DNA of 64,000 nt from the NCBI RefSeq assembly GCF_020092905.1, contig NZ_JAGSGB010000004.1, positions 180,569 through 244,568 of the forward strand, in the 5' to 3' direction. This document shows positions 18,486 to 28,269 of the stretch, one piece after another. Each line of letters begins with the position of its first letter. The stretch's first letter is position 1. The position numbers and the translations under genes were made by a program. Origin of the DNA: Pacificimonas aurantium. Lineage in GTDB: Bacteria; Pseudomonadota; Alphaproteobacteria; Sphingomonadales; Sphingomonadaceae. Below the pieces are notes generated by a model that was not told the origin of the DNA, made no database searches, and saw only the letters and a program-made list of their open reading frames with translations.

Positions 18486-20288
18486 TCAGGCGCGGGCGAA
18501 GGAGTCTTCCGGCAGCGCCATCAGGCTGTCCGCGCCGGCCTCCAGTTTGCGGCGCAGCGCGCCGACGTCGGGCAGATACCGGTCCATATAATAACGGGCC
18601 GTCGTCAGCTTACCCTCGTAGAACGCATCGCCCGCGCTTCCGTTCGACAGCTTCTCGGCGGCGGCGGTGGCCATCTTCAGCCACATCACGCCCAGCGCCA
18701 CGATCCCCATCATGTGCATGTAGGGGACGGCACCGGCGCCGGCGTTGTTCGGATTGGCCGTACCGTTCTGCATCAGCCACATCGTGGCCGCCTGCATCTC
18801 GCCCGCGGCCTTTTCCAGCTTCTCGGCCAGCGGCTTCAGCGTCTCGTTCGCCTTCGCCGCTTCGATGTCGCCGGTGACCATCTGCGCGAACTGCATCAGC
18901 GCCTTGCCGCCCTTCCGGCCGAGCTTCCGGCCGACAAGGTCCATCGCCTGAATGCCGTTCGTGCCCTCGTAGATCTGGGCGATCCGGGCGTCGCGGACAT
19001 ATTGCTCCATGCCCCATTCCTGGACGTAGCCATGGCCGCCATAGACCTGCTGCGCCTCCACGGCAGTGGCAAAGCCCTTGTCGGTGAAATAACCCTTGAT
19101 GACGGGGGTCAGCAGGCCGACCAGGTCGTCTGCCTCCTCGCGCTCTTCCTCGGTCTGCGCGTTGTGCGCCAGGTCGATCTGCAACGCGGCCCACAGCGTC
19201 AGCGCGCGGGCACCTTCGGTAAAGGCCTTGGCGTCCATCAGCATGCGCCGAACGTCGGGATGCACGATGATCGGATCGGCCTTCGCGTCCTCGTCCTTTA
19301 CGCCGGTCAGGGCGCGGCCCTGGCGCCGGTCGAGCGCATAGTCGACCGCGTTCTGATAGGCGATTTCGCCCTGCGCGAGACCCTGGATGCCGACGCCGAG
19401 ACGCGCGGCGTTCATCATGATGAACATCGCCTCGAGGCCGCGCTCGGGCTCGCCGACCAGATAGCCGGTCGCGCCGTCATAGTTCATGACGCAGGTGGCA
19501 TTGCCGTGAATGCCCATCTTTTCCTCGATCGAGCCGCAGGAGACCGCATTCCGCTCGCCAGGCGTGCCGTCCTCCTTCACCAGGAACTTCGGCACGATGA
19601 ACAGCGAAATGCCCTTCACATTGTCGGGCGCGCCTTCGCGCTTCGCCAGCACCAGGTGGATGATGTTGTCCGCCATGTCGTGCTCGCCGGCGGAAATGAA
19701 AATCTTCGTTCCGGTGACCGCGTAGGTGCCGTCGCCATTGTCCTTCGCCTTCGTCCGGATGAGGCCGAGGTCCGTGCCGCAATGCGGCTCGGTCAGGTTC
19801 ATCGTTCCCGTCCACTCACCCGAAATCATCTTCGGCAGGTAGGTTTCCTTCTGCTCGTCAGAGCCGCGCACGGCGATGGCGGAGATCGCCCCCTGCGTCA
19901 GACCCGGATACATCGAGAAAGCCATGTTTCCGGCCGAGATATACTCCTCGAAGGCCATCGCGACCGAGTGCGGCAGGCCCTGCCCGCCATATTGCTTCGG
20001 CGCGCCGAGCGTGCCCCAACCGCCTTCGACGAACTGCTGATAAGCCTCCTTGAAGCCCTCCGGAGTCGTGACCGTACCGTCGTCGTGACGCGTGCAGCCC
20101 TCGCGGTCGCCGGACTGGTTCAGCGGAAAGACGACGCCTTCGACGAACTTCCCACCCTCTTCCAGGATCGCCGACACCATGTCGGGCGTCGCATCCTCGA
20201 ACCCGGGCAGGTTGGAATATTTCGCCAGGTCGATCACTTCGTCGAGGACGAAGCGCGTGTCGCGAACGGGAGCGGTATAGCGGGGCAT
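18486..20288 (-). CDS. Acyl-CoA dehydrogenase (long form with C-terminal extension)
   Basis: First, FAD-dependent step of fatty acid beta-oxidation. The 600-residue protein is longer than typical 380-residue members and matches the class with an extra N-terminal helix segment and a C-terminal acyl-CoA-dehydrogenase-like domain. Motifs: [19 protein letters not shown] (flavin/substrate loop), [25 protein letters not shown], and the catalytic Glu in [20 protein letters not shown]. It starts one base after the merR stop (stop 20290-20292, ATG ending at 20286), so it is co-transcribed with the regulator. Confidence 0.95.
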   Translation of the reverse strand: MPRYTAPVRDTRFVLDEVIDLAKYSNLPGFEDATPDMVSAILEEGGKFVEGVVFPLNQSGDREGCTRHDDGTVTTPEGFKEAYQQFVEGGWGTLGAPKQYGGQGLPHSVAMAFEEYISAGNMAFSMYPGLTQGAISAIAVRGSDEQKETYLPKMISGEWTGTMNLTEPHCGTDLGLIRTKAKDNGDGTYAVTGTKIFISAGEHDMADNIIHLVLAKREGAPDNVKGISLFIVPKFLVKEDGTPGERNAVSCGSIEEKMGIHGNATCVMNYDGATGYLVGEPERGLEAMFIMMNAARLGVGIQGLAQGEIAYQNAVDYALDRRQGRALTGVKDEDAKADPIIVHPDVRRMLMDAKAFTEGARALTLWAALQIDLAHNAQTEEEREEADDLVGLLTPVIKGYFTDKGFATAVEAQQVYGGHGYVQEWGMEQYVRDARIAQIYEGTNGIQAMDLVGRKLGRKGGKALMQFAQMVTGDIEAAKANETLKPLAEKLEKAAGEMQAATMWLMQNGTANPNNAGAGAVPYMHMMGIVALGVMWLKMATAAAEKLSNGSAGDAFYEGKLTTARYYMDRYLPDVGALRRKLEAGADSLMALPEDSFARA

Positions 20289-20289
20289 C

Positions 20290-20730
20290 TCAGGAGGTCC
20301 TTTCGGAAATACCGGCCTCGGCCGGCAGGGTTTGGAGCGTATTCAGAAACTGTTGCAGCTCGGCGATTGTGGCCTCGAGATCGTCGCGCTGGGCTTCCAG
20401 CGCCTCGACGCGGCCTTCGACGCGGTCCGCCAGCGCGCGGCGCTGCTTCGCCGGACCGGCATTTTCATACATGTCGAGAAGTTCGGCGATGTCGGCGAGC
20501 GAGAAGCCAACGCGCTTGCCGCGCAGGATCCAGCCCAGCCGCGCACGGTCGCGCTTGGAATAAATGCGGGCCTGACCTTCCCGAGCGGGACTGAGCAGGC
20601 CTTCGCTTTCATAGAAGCGGATGGTCCGCGCGGTGACCCCGAACTCGCTGCTGAGCTCGCCGATCGTGAATCTGTCCTTCGCCGCTGGTGTGACGATGGA
20701 CAGGAAATCGGTTGGCTGCATGGGCCCCAT
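20290..20730 (-). CDS. MerR-family regulator of the fatty-acid oxidation operon
   Basis: A 146-residue regulator with an N-terminal winged HTH ([21 protein letters not shown]) and wing ([14 protein letters not shown]), a linker, and a dimerisation coiled coil ([20 protein letters not shown]). No metal-binding cysteines are present, which fits the LiuR/AtuR-like acyl-metabolism regulators rather than metal sensors. It is the first gene of an operon with acyl-CoA dehydrogenase, thiolase and FadJ-like genes. The start at 20730 has an AAGGG site seven bases upstream. Autoregulation is suggested by the palindrome just upstream. Confidence 0.92.
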   Translation of the reverse strand: MGPMQPTDFLSIVTPAAKDRFTIGELSSEFGVTARTIRFYESEGLLSPAREGQARIYSKRDRARLGWILRGKRVGFSLADIAELLDMYENAGPAKQRRALADRVEGRVEALEAQRDDLEATIAELQQFLNTLQTLPAEAGISERTS

Positions 20731-20740
20731 ATGGGTGCCC

Positions 20741-20756
20741 TTTACGTTAACGTCAA
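20741..20756. promoter_or_regulatory. Palindromic operator candidate for the MerR regulator
   Basis: TTTACGTTAACGTCAA is an inverted repeat centred on TTAA: 14 of its 16 bases are symmetric, the single unmatched pair being T/C at positions 3 and 14 of the repeat. It ends 11 bases upstream of the merR ATG and overlaps the hisI stop codon (20753-20755). MerR regulators of acyl-CoA metabolism bind palindromes of this general form. Binding is inferred. Confidence 0.5.
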
Positions 20757-21112
20757 CCGGTGAAGCTTAGTCCGTCTTGACCCACCTCGCGGTAAAAGCA
20801 GGTGCGGCGACCCGTGTGACAGGCCGGCCCCGCGGCTTCGACTTTCAGGAGCAGCGCATCCTGGTCGCAGTCGACGAGCACTGCGCGAACGCGAAGGATG
20901 TTTCCGCTGGTCTCGCCTTTCTTCCAGAGCGCTGCCCGCGAGCGCGACCAGAAGTGTGCCTCGCCGCTCTCCAGCGTGCGGTCGAGCGCTTCGCGGTTCA
21001 TATGGGCGAGCATCAGAACCTCGCCACTCTCCGCATCCTGCGCGATAGCGCTGAGGAGGCCCTTCTCGTCGAACTTGGGGAGGAATTCAGCGGTTTCGTC
21101 GCGGTCGGTCAT
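20753..21112 (-). CDS. hisI: Phosphoribosyl-AMP cyclohydrolase
   Basis: Third step of histidine biosynthesis, opening the purine ring of PR-AMP. The 119 residues form a stand-alone HisI with no HisE fusion. Diagnostic parts: [27 protein letters not shown], the metal-binding [22 protein letters not shown] with the conserved Asp/Cys ligands, and RTCFYRE. It runs into merR with a 22-base gap, so some readthrough is possible, but the functions are unrelated. Confidence 0.96.
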   Translation of the reverse strand: MTDRDETAEFLPKFDEKGLLSAIAQDAESGEVLMLAHMNREALDRTLESGEAHFWSRSRAALWKKGETSGNILRVRAVLVDCDQDALLLKVEAAGPACHTGRRTCFYREVGQDGLSFTG

Positions 21113-21202
21113 GCCGCCGTATTACCGGCGCACCGCCGTCCGAACAATCGCGCGCCTGCGCGCCGCGGCGCGAACAATTGCGTGCTTCCGGCCGCAACGA
21201 TC

Positions 21203-21733
21203 CTACCCGCGGGGACCGGTGAGGCACGGGTCTTCGATGCCCTCCTGTTCGCCGCCTTGAACCTGGCTCGGGCGCTCATGACCCTCATGACCGTCATGAC
21301 CGCTGCCCTTCTCCTGCAGCGCGCGGTATGCCGCCTCGGCTTCGACCAGGTCGCAGCTCAGCGGATAGCGGTAGGTGCCGTCCGATAGCGGCTTCAGGAA
21401 ATAGCGACCCACCGGCGGCAGCGTCGTTCCGCACGCGGCGCTGGACCGGACCTGGCAGCGGCCGTTCATCTCCATCGCCTCCTGGCGGACCTGGAAGGAC
21501 TCGCCGTCCGCTCCGGTCACGACATAGGTCTGATAGGTCCGGCCATCGGGGCCCTGTTCGCAGTCGGGCGCCTTGATGTTCTGGGCAACCCGCCCTTCGA
21601 CGATCCTGTATTCGGACAGCACGTCGGTCGCGTTTGCGGGCTCCATCGGGCCGGGTACCATGCAGCTGCACGCCAAGGCGGGCGCCGCCAGGAATCCGGC
21701 GGCCACCGCGCCGGCGGTCTTGAGCGAGAACAT
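21203..21733 (-). CDS. Secreted Cys-rich protein with His-rich tail
   Basis: A 176-residue exported protein of unknown function. I start at the ATG of MFSLKTAGAV because the longer frame begins with TTG and overlaps the next gene. The signal peptide ends near ALA; the mature N-terminus is CSCMVPGP. Further cysteines occur in APDCEQGP, GRCQVRSSAACGTTLPP and YPLSCDLVEAE, so disulfide bonds are likely. A short His-rich tail (SGHDGHEGHE) could bind metal. The leading CxC resembles NTR/TIMP-type domains, but I would not assign that without a structural search. Confidence 0.7.
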   Translation of the reverse strand: MFSLKTAGAVAAGFLAAPALACSCMVPGPMEPANATDVLSEYRIVEGRVAQNIKAPDCEQGPDGRTYQTYVVTGADGESFQVRQEAMEMNGRCQVRSSAACGTTLPPVGRYFLKPLSDGTYRYPLSCDLVEAEAAYRALQEKGSGHDGHEGHERPSQVQGGEQEGIEDPCLTGPRG

Positions 21734-21747
21734 GAGCGCTATTTCCC

Positions 21748-21996
21748 TCAATGGTTGCGAAGGGCCTCGATCAGTTCGTCCTTCGTCATATCGCTACGGC
21801 CCTCGATGCCGATTTCCTGCGCCTCGTCGTACAGCTCATCCTTGGTCCGCTCCTCATAGGGGCGGCTGTCATGCTCGACATTGTCGTTCGACTGGGCGTT
21901 TGCGATGCGGGCGGACTTCTCCTTGGAGTAACCCTGGTCGCGAAGTTCTTCGTATGTATCGTCATTCTTGACGGAACTGCCATGGTCTTTTGCCAT
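21748..21996 (-). CDS. Small Rho-N/SAP-like protein (DUF7218-type)
   Basis: An 82-residue, highly charged cytosolic protein. N-terminal KDHGSSVKNDDTYEELRDQG and GYSKEKSARIANAQSND resemble small stress-associated proteins. The C-terminus RTKDELYDEAQEIGIEGRSD followed by MTKDELIEALRNH is a Rho N-terminal or SAP-like helix-loop-helix. An AAAGGAG site lies before the ATG. It may bind nucleic acid; inferred from fold resemblance only. Confidence 0.78.
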   Translation of the reverse strand: MAKDHGSSVKNDDTYEELRDQGYSKEKSARIANAQSNDNVEHDSRPYEERTKDELYDEAQEIGIEGRSDMTKDELIEALRNH

Positions 21997-22121
21997 ATCG
22001 ACATCTCCTTTCAGGATGGTTCATGCGCCCAACGCATGGGCGCGATGTTTGTGACAAGAGGGCGACAAAGCCGACGACCTTTCCTATATGCGCGGCGTCT
22101 TCTCCTTTTTCCGGACTTCCC

Positions 22122-23579
22122 ATGCTGACGACCGACCCGTTCGATCATGACAAGCTGCGCGAGGAGTGCGGCGTTTTCGGAGTGTATGGGATGGAAAGCG
22201 CATCGGCGCTGACGGCCCTTGGCCTCCACGCCCTTCAGCACCGCGGACAGGAAGCCGCCGGCATCACGAGCTGGGACGGCAGCCAGTTCTACACAAAGCG
22301 CGCCGCCGGACATGTCGCCGAGAATTTCAGCAACGAAAGCGCGATCCGCCAGTTGCCGGGCGACGCCTCGATCGGACATACCCGCTATGCCACGACCGGC
22401 GAGACGGCGATGCGCAACGTGCAGCCGCTGTTCGCGGAACTGTCGTCCGGCGGCTTCGCGGTCGCGCACAACGGCAATATCTCGAACGCTCAGCATCTGC
22501 GCCGAGGGCTCAACAAGCGCGGCTCGATCTTCCAGTCGACGTCCGACACCGAAGTGATCATCCACTTGGTGGCGACCTCCAGCTACCGCCCGCTTCTGGA
22601 CCGCATCATCGATGCGCTGAAGCAGATCGAGGGCGCCTATTCGCTAGCCTGCCTGACGCCGGAGGGGCTGATCGCCGTTCGCGATCCGCTCGGCATCCGT
22701 CCTCTCGTTCTCGGCCGCCTCGAAGATGCTCACATCGTGGCCTCCGAAACGGTCGCGCTCGACGTCGTCGGCGCAACCTTCATCCGCCAGATCGAACCCG
22801 GCGAGATGATCGTCATCAACGAGAAGGGCATCCGGTCCATTCGCCCCTTCGCCGAGCAGACGCCGCGCCCGTGCATTTTCGAGCATGTCTATTTCTCGCG
22901 TCCGGACAGCTTTCTCGACGGGATGAGCGTCTATCAGGTGCGCAAGAATATCGGCCGCGAGCTTGCGAACGAAAGCCCGGTCGAAGCCGATCTTGTCATA
23001 CCGGTCCCCGACAGCGGCAATCCGGCTGCGCTCGGCTATTCGCAGCAGTCGGGCATTCCCTTCGAACAGGGGATCGTCCGGTCGCACTATGTAGGCCGGA
23101 CCTTCATCCAGCCGGGGCAGGCCATCCGCGACCTCTCCGTGAAGCTGAAGCACAACGCCAACCGCGAGCTGGTGAAGGGTAAGCGGATCATCCTCGTCGA
23201 CGATTCCATCGTGCGCGGAACGACCAGCCTGAAGATCGTGCAGATGATGCGCGATGCCGGCGCGAAGGAGGTGCATATGCGCATCGCCAGTCCGCCGACG
23301 CGCAACCCCTGTTTCTACGGCGTCGACACGCCCGAGCGCTCCAAGCTGCTGGCAGCGCAGATGACGGTCGACAGCATGAACGAGTTCATCAAGACCGACA
23401 GCCTCGCTTTCATTTCCGTCAACGGACTTTACCGCGCCGTGGGGCTCGAGGGCCGCGACGACAGCCGGCCGCAATTCTGCGACGCATGTTTCACCGGCGC
23501 CTATCCCACCTCTCTCACCGACCAGGAAGATGACGGCAGCACCGAACAGTTCCAGCTGCTGACGGGGGCCGCTGCGTGA
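22122..23579 (+). CDS. purF: Amidophosphoribosyltransferase
   Basis: First committed step of purine synthesis, making phosphoribosylamine from PRPP and glutamine. The start at 22122 gives 485 residues with a 15-residue propeptide, after which C16 of CGVFG becomes the N-terminal nucleophile of the glutaminase domain. The C-terminal phosphoribosyltransferase domain has the PRPP loop in RIILVDDSIVRGTTSLKIVQ and a DSGNPAALGYSQQSG loop. It overlaps the next gene (GTGA), so the two are coupled. No PurR-type or riboswitch element was recognised upstream. Confidence 0.96.
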   Translation: MLTTDPFDHDKLREECGVFGVYGMESASALTALGLHALQHRGQEAAGITSWDGSQFYTKRAAGHVAENFSNESAIRQLPGDASIGHTRYATTGETAMRNVQPLFAELSSGGFAVAHNGNISNAQHLRRGLNKRGSIFQSTSDTEVIIHLVATSSYRPLLDRIIDALKQIEGAYSLACLTPEGLIAVRDPLGIRPLVLGRLEDAHIVASETVALDVVGATFIRQIEPGEMIVINEKGIRSIRPFAEQTPRPCIFEHVYFSRPDSFLDGMSVYQVRKNIGRELANESPVEADLVIPVPDSGNPAALGYSQQSGIPFEQGIVRSHYVGRTFIQPGQAIRDLSVKLKHNANRELVKGKRIILVDDSIVRGTTSLKIVQMMRDAGAKEVHMRIASPPTRNPCFYGVDTPERSKLLAAQMTVDSMNEFIKTDSLAFISVNGLYRAVGLEGRDDSRPQFCDACFTGAYPTSLTDQEDDGSTEQFQLLTGAAA

Positions 23580-24238
23580 GCGTCGACGACAAGCCGCTCG
23601 CTCTCGTCACCGGTGCGTCGCGCGGGATCGGTGCGCAGGTCGCCCGGCAACTGGCGGCGAAGGGCTATCACGTCATCCTGACCGCGCGGACGGAAGGCGC
23701 CCTCGAGGAGGTCGAGGACGCGATCCACCAGGCAGGCGGCACTGCCACGCTGGCGCCGTTCGACCTGGCCGATGCGGAGGCGATCAGCCGCCTTGCCGGC
23801 GCAATCCACCAGCGGTGGGGCCGGCTGGACGCCCTCGTCCTCAATGCCGCCGTTCTCGGCGACCTCGGGCCGATCGCACATGTTTCCGACAAGCAGTTCG
23901 CGGAAATCTTCACGATCAACGTCGCGGCGAACTACCGCCTCCTGAAGGCGTTCGACCCGCTTCTTCGCGCCGCCGAGAGCGAGCCGGCAATCGTCGGTGT
24001 GACCTCGTCGGTCGCGCAGGCCCCGCGCGCCTATTGGGGACCCTATGCGGCCTCGAAGGCCGCGCTGGAAAATCTCCTCAATACCTATGCCGAGGAGCAT
24101 AAGCGCGCGAAGGTGGAGATCTACAATCCCGGCGGCACCGCGACGAAGATGCGCGAATCCGCCTTTCCCGGCGAGGATCCTTCGACCCTCAAATCCGCCG
24201 AGACGGCCGCGTCCGAACTGATCGCCCTGATCGGCTAA
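23576..24238 (+). CDS. Short-chain dehydrogenase/reductase
   Basis: A 220-residue classical SDR. The GTG start overlaps the purF stop. TGASRGIGAQVARQLA is the cofactor-binding glycine motif, LVLNAAVLGDLG is the NAA(G)-type segment, the Ser is in VTSSVAQ, and PYAASKAALENLL carries the YxxxK pair. Substrate unknown; the coupling with purF is common in Sphingomonadales-type genomes but does not by itself define a purine role. Confidence 0.93.
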   Translation: MSVDDKPLALVTGASRGIGAQVARQLAAKGYHVILTARTEGALEEVEDAIHQAGGTATLAPFDLADAEAISRLAGAIHQRWGRLDALVLNAAVLGDLGPIAHVSDKQFAEIFTINVAANYRLLKAFDPLLRAAESEPAIVGVTSSVAQAPRAYWGPYAASKAALENLLNTYAEEHKRAKVEIYNPGGTATKMRESAFPGEDPSTLKSAETAASELIALIG

Positions 24239-24360
24239 GCCGCCGGCTACCCTGATACAAGCCGCGACAAGTTTCCTTTCCGCCGACAAATCTCTGCGAC
24301 AGGGCGGCCCCATAACGGCACGCAGCAGGGAACTACGGACTGCAACGGAAAGGAAACCCC

Positions 24361-24876
24361 ATGAAATCCACCCTCATGCTCGGCGGTGTTGTCGCCGCTC
24401 TTGCCCTTACCACGCCGGCGATCGCCCAGCCGCGCGGCCCGCATGGCAACCCGGATGCCAATGGCGACGGCGTCGTCACCGTCTCTGAGATCAATGCCAG
24501 CATCGCCGCTCGCTTCGCCGAAGCGGATAGGAACAATGACGGCGCGATCACCCAGGCCGAGTTCGAGGCCGAGCTCGCAGAGCGCGCGGACCGGATGAAG
24601 GAACGAGCCGAAGAGCGTGGCAGGAAGGGACCGCGCCGCGAACTGACGCCGGAACGCCGCGAGCGCATGGCCGCCCGCATGTTCGAACGCGCCGACACCG
24701 ATGGCGACGGCCAGATCATCCTCGCCGAGATGGAGGAGAAGGCGCTGGAACGCTTTGCGTCGGTTGATACGAACGGCGACGGACAGATCGACGCCGACGA
24801 ACGGAAGGCGCAGCGCGCGAAGATGCGCGACCGCATGAAGGACATGCGCGAGCGGCGTGCGGATCGCAGCAACTAA
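24361..24876 (+). CDS. Exported EF-hand calcium-binding protein
   Basis: A 171-residue protein with a signal peptide (to about AIA, residue 20) and four EF-hand-like loops: DANGDGVVTVSE, DRNNDGAITQAE, DTDGDGQIILAE and DTNGDGQIDADE. The middle is a very charged helical spacer (RMKERAEERGRKGPRRE) and the C-terminus is basic (RMKDMRERRADRSN). It would buffer or sense calcium in the periplasm. The loops are intact at positions 1, 3, 5 and 12. A GGAAAGGAAA site precedes the ATG. Confidence 0.93.
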   Translation: MKSTLMLGGVVAALALTTPAIAQPRGPHGNPDANGDGVVTVSEINASIAARFAEADRNNDGAITQAEFEAELAERADRMKERAEERGRKGPRRELTPERRERMAARMFERADTDGDGQIILAEMEEKALERFASVDTNGDGQIDADERKAQRAKMRDRMKDMRERRADRSN

Positions 24877-24907
24877 GGGCTGCGGATAACTTCCACTTTG
24901 ACGAACG

Positions 24908-24940
24908 GAGGGAGAGGCCGGAAAGTCCGGCCCCTCCCTT
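24908..24940 (+). terminator. Hairpin terminator after the EF-hand gene
   Basis: Inverted repeat GGGAG-a-GGCCGGA / TCCGGCC-c-CTCCC with a three-base AAG loop, followed by TT and C-rich sequence. The stem is strong but the T-run is weak. It lies between the EF-hand gene and the response-regulator start at 24962. Confidence 0.6.
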
Positions 24941-24961
24941 CCCCGTTTCCGGAGAGCTGAG

Positions 24962-25684
24962 CTGACGTCCCGGCCCCACCTTCTTCTCGTCGAGGACGAA
25001 CCGTCGATCCGCGCGCCCCTGGCCGCCTTCCTTCACAAGAACGGCTACAGGGTCAGCGAGGCAAAGGATGCGGCCGAAGCGCGAACGCTGCTTCCCGCCC
25101 ATGCCATCGATCTCGTGATCCTCGACATCATGATGCCTGGCGAAGACGGGCTGAGTCTTGCCCGCTTCATCCGCGCGAACGGCGACCTGCCGATCATCAT
25201 GCTGACAGCGATGACCGAGGATACCGACAAGATCGTCGGCCTCGAAATGGGCGCCGACGACTATCTGGCGAAGCCCTTCAATCCCCGCGAACTGCTTGCC
25301 CGCATCAGGGCGATCCTGCGCCGCAGCGCACAAGGCGGCCGCTCGGGAGCAGAGGCCTCCCCCGGCACGAAATACCTGTTCGAAGGGTTCGCCTTCGACA
25401 TCGAGTCGCGTCAGCTGACCGGACCGGACGGCGAGGCAATTCCCCTCACAACGGGCGAATATGACCTTCTGAAAGTGCTGGTGACACGCCCTGGCCGTGT
25501 CCTGTCGCGCGACCAGCTGCTCGACCTGACAAGGGGGCGAGAAGCACATGCCTTCGACCGGGCGGTCGACAACACGGTCAGCCGGCTTCGCAAGAAGATC
25601 GAAGACGATCCCAAGACCCCCCGTCTCATTCAGACGGTCCACGGCGCGGGGTACACATTCGCCTGCACGCCGGAGCGGGTGTGA
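24962..25684 (+). CDS. OmpR/PhoB-family response regulator (apparent CTG start)
   Basis: A 240-residue receiver plus winged-helix regulator. HLLLVEDEP supplies the acidic pocket, VILDIMMPGEDG the phosphoacceptor D55, MLTAM the Thr and LAKPF the Lys. The C-terminus has the OmpR fold (LTTGEYDLLKVLVTRPGRVL, RAVDNTVSRLRKKIEDDP, GAGYTF). From the upstream in-frame stop at 24899 there is no ATG, GTG or TTG before the conserved receiver start. The only candidate is CTG at 24962, with GGAGAG five bases upstream. A later ATG would delete the acidic pocket. It overlaps the kinase gene by one base. Confidence 0.9.
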   Translation: MTSRPHLLLVEDEPSIRAPLAAFLHKNGYRVSEAKDAAEARTLLPAHAIDLVILDIMMPGEDGLSLARFIRANGDLPIIMLTAMTEDTDKIVGLEMGADDYLAKPFNPRELLARIRAILRRSAQGGRSGAEASPGTKYLFEGFAFDIESRQLTGPDGEAIPLTTGEYDLLKVLVTRPGRVLSRDQLLDLTRGREAHAFDRAVDNTVSRLRKKIEDDPKTPRLIQTVHGAGYTFACTPERV

Positions 25685-27000
25685 TGCGCTTCCGCCGGCT
25701 CGGCCTGACCGCTCAGCTTCTGATCGTCGTCGCCCTTGCGCTCTTCCTCGCGCAGGCGGTCAACTTCGCGCTGATCTTCAACGAGCGCCGACAGGTCGAG
25801 ACCACCAGGTCCGTCGAACCGGCCGTCGCACGTCTGCTGATTGCCGCGGAGCGACCCGACTTCTTCGACGGCGGGCGGGGGCGGCCGGGCTTCCGCGAAC
25901 GTTTTCTCGATCGCATCGAGCGGCGCGGACCTCCGAACATTCCCGAAACCCGGCGCTATGTTCGCCTCGAACAGGCCGTCTACCTTCGTCTCGAACAGGC
26001 CGGGACCCCGGCGGAAGAGGTCCGCATCTTCGCCATGGACCGCCGCGCGGAGCGGAAGGGCGACCCAGGCCGGCTGGTCGTCTTCGCGAACTTTCCCGAG
26101 ATCGGATGGCGAGTCGTTTCCACCCGGCCGCCCGTGCCGCCCTTCCCCCTCTTCGGTTACCTGTTCTTCCAGACCCTCGTGATTTTCGCTGTCACGCTCG
26201 TACCGCTGCTTTTCTTCGCGCGCCGCGCAAGCCGGTCTCTCGCTACGCTCGGCGCCGCGGCGCAGCGCTATCGCGGTACCGGGGAACCGGAGCCGGTCCA
26301 GCCTGCCGGCCCCGCCGACGTGCGGGCGCTGATCGTGGCCTTCAACGACATGCGCGCGCGCCTCAGCCGCATGATCGCCGAAAAGGACCAGATGCTCGGC
26401 GCCATCGGTCACGATCTGCGGACGCCCCTCGCCTCCCTTCGCATCCGCGCCGAGTCGGTCGAAGACGCCGAAGAGCGCGCCGCCATGATCGAGGCCATCG
26501 AAGAACTGAACACCAATTTGGAGGACATTCTTGTCCTCGCCCGCATGGGCCGCGCCAAGGCCCCGTCGGAGCCGACCGACCTTGCCGCGCTGGCGGCGAA
26601 GGTCGTGCGCACTGCGACGTCCGGTGGGCTGGAGGCACGGCTTTCGGCGCCGGAGGCGGTGATCGCCCCCGTGCATGTGGCCGCGGTGCGGCGGGCGCTC
26701 CAGAATCTGGTCGACAATGCGGCGCGCTACGGCGGACGGGCGTCGGTCGGCCTGACGGCAACCGAAACCACGGCGTGTTTCGTCGTGGAGGATGAGGGGC
26801 CCGGCATTCCGGAGGCCGACCTGGTGCGCGCTGCCGAGCCGTTTGTTCGGCTGGAACATTCGCGCAACCGCGAAACCGGCGGGTCGGGACTGGGTCTGGC
26901 CATCGCAAAGGCCGTCGCGGACCTTCACGGGGGCAGCCTGAAACTGGAGAACTGCCCCGCAGGCGGGCTGCGGGCCGAACTGTGCCTGCCGCGGCGCTAG
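25684..27000 (+). CDS. Sensor histidine kinase, partner of the upstream regulator
   Basis: An inner-membrane kinase of 438 residues (a GTG one codon earlier is possible). Two transmembrane helices ([19 protein letters not shown] and [19 protein letters not shown]) flank a periplasmic domain of about 140 residues, then HAMP, the H-box [13 protein letters not shown], the N-box [24 protein letters not shown] and [12 protein letters not shown]. The domain set resembles EnvZ-like kinases. Its start overlaps the regulator's stop (TGATG). The signal is unknown. Its stop shares the CTAG with the convergent def stop. Confidence 0.94.
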   Translation: MRFRRLGLTAQLLIVVALALFLAQAVNFALIFNERRQVETTRSVEPAVARLLIAAERPDFFDGGRGRPGFRERFLDRIERRGPPNIPETRRYVRLEQAVYLRLEQAGTPAEEVRIFAMDRRAERKGDPGRLVVFANFPEIGWRVVSTRPPVPPFPLFGYLFFQTLVIFAVTLVPLLFFARRASRSLATLGAAAQRYRGTGEPEPVQPAGPADVRALIVAFNDMRARLSRMIAEKDQMLGAIGHDLRTPLASLRIRAESVEDAEERAAMIEAIEELNTNLEDILVLARMGRAKAPSEPTDLAALAAKVVRTATSGGLEARLSAPEAVIAPVHVAAVRRALQNLVDNAARYGGRASVGLTATETTACFVVEDEGPGIPEADLVRAAEPFVRLEHSRNRETGGSGLGLAIAKAVADLHGGSLKLENCPAGGLRAELCLPRR

Positions 27001-27533
27001 GCCGCCATCTTGCGCATCTTCTTCAGTTTTTTCAGAACCATGTCGCGCTTCAGCTTCGACAGGTGATCGATGAACAGGATCCCTTCCAGGTGATCCATCT
27101 CATGCTGCAGGACCGTCGCCAGAAAGCCGTCGATCTTCTCTTCATGCTGGTTCCCGTCATAGTCGAGCCAGCGAGCCATGATCCAAGACGGACGGTCGAC
27201 CTCGGCATATTGCTCCGGCACCGACAGGCAGCCTTCGTTATAGGTCGTGACCTCTTCCGACACTTCGAGGATTTCAGGGTTCACGAAGTATAGCGGCTCG
27301 CGAATTCGCTTGTCCTCGTCGGTCTCGCCCTCGGGCAGTTCCTGCAGGTCGATCACCAGCACGCGAATGGGGCGGCCGACCTGGATGGCGGCAAGGCCGA
27401 TACCCGGCGCATCGTACATCGTCTCGAGCATGTCATCCATGAAGGCGCGCAGGTCGTCATCGACGCCTCCTACGGGTTCGGAGACGGTCTTGAGACGCGG
27501 ATCGGGGACTTCGACGATAGGAAGAATAGCCAT
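26997..27533 (-). CDS. def: Peptide deformylase
   Basis: Removes the formyl group from nascent N-formylmethionine. The 178-residue enzyme has all three motifs: [20 protein letters not shown] (Cys metal ligand) and QHEMDHLEG (two His ligands and the catalytic Glu). Its natural partner fmt is encoded about 0.7 kb away on the opposite strand, separated by recR. The last four bases overlap the histidine kinase gene from the other strand. Confidence 0.97.
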   Translation of the reverse strand: MAILPIVEVPDPRLKTVSEPVGGVDDDLRAFMDDMLETMYDAPGIGLAAIQVGRPIRVLVIDLQELPEGETDEDKRIREPLYFVNPEILEVSEEVTTYNEGCLSVPEQYAEVDRPSWIMARWLDYDGNQHEEKIDGFLATVLQHEMDHLEGILFIDHLSKLKRDMVLKKLKKMRKMAA

Positions 27534-27594
27534 AGCGGGAATTTAGGAGCGCAGGTCCCGAACCGCAACGCCCGGCCAAACTCTGTCGGCTGTT

Positions 27595-28191
27595 CTAGCC
27601 GACGGCCCGGCGCGCCCGCAGGGCCTGCGCGATTGTCCCTTCATCGAGGTAATCGAGTTCGCCGCCGACGGGAACGCCGTGGGCGAGCGTCGAGACCGTG
27701 ATGTCGAAACGGTCGAGCTGTTCGGCCAGATAGTGCAGCGTCGTTTGCCCCTCCATCGTGGCGTTCATCGCCAGCACCACTTCGGCCACCTCTCCCGTTT
27801 CGACACGCGAGAGAAGGCCGCCGATGGCAAGGTCGTCGGGGCCGACGCCGTCCAGCGCCGAGAGGCGGCCTCCCAAGACATGATACCGGCCGGAAAACAG
27901 CCGCGACCGGTCCATCGCCCACAGATCGGCGACATCCTCCACGACGGCCAGCAGGCTGCCGTCTCGGCGATGGTCGCGGCAGATATGACAGGGGTCCGAG
28001 GTATCGATATTGCCGCACGTGCCGCAGGACAGCATCCGCTCATCGACCGCCTGCAGCGAAGATATCAGGGGCTGCAAGGCGCTCTCGCGCCGTTTCAGCA
28101 GGTGCAGGACGGCGCGCCGCGCGGAGCGGGGGCCCAGACCGGGCAGGCGCGACAGGGACTGAACGAGGGCTTCGATTTCGGGCGACGACAT
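27595..28191 (-). CDS. recR: Recombination protein RecR
   Basis: DNA-binding ring protein of RecFOR gap repair. The 198 residues contain the N-terminal helix-hairpin-helix ([20 protein letters not shown]), the zinc finger [16 protein letters not shown], and a Toprim core ([17 protein letters not shown], then [17 protein letters not shown]). Intact and full length. Confidence 0.97.
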   Translation of the reverse strand: MSSPEIEALVQSLSRLPGLGPRSARRAVLHLLKRRESALQPLISSLQAVDERMLSCGTCGNIDTSDPCHICRDHRRDGSLLAVVEDVADLWAMDRSRLFSGRYHVLGGRLSALDGVGPDDLAIGGLLSRVETGEVAEVVLAMNATMEGQTTLHYLAEQLDRFDITVSTLAHGVPVGGELDYLDEGTIAQALRARRAVG

Positions 28192-28269
28192 GGCGCATCA
28201 TTTAAGCATGAACCGCGCCCGACGCGAGAAGTGGTTGCGAGGCCGCGGCACGGGGCGTAGCCCGCGGGA

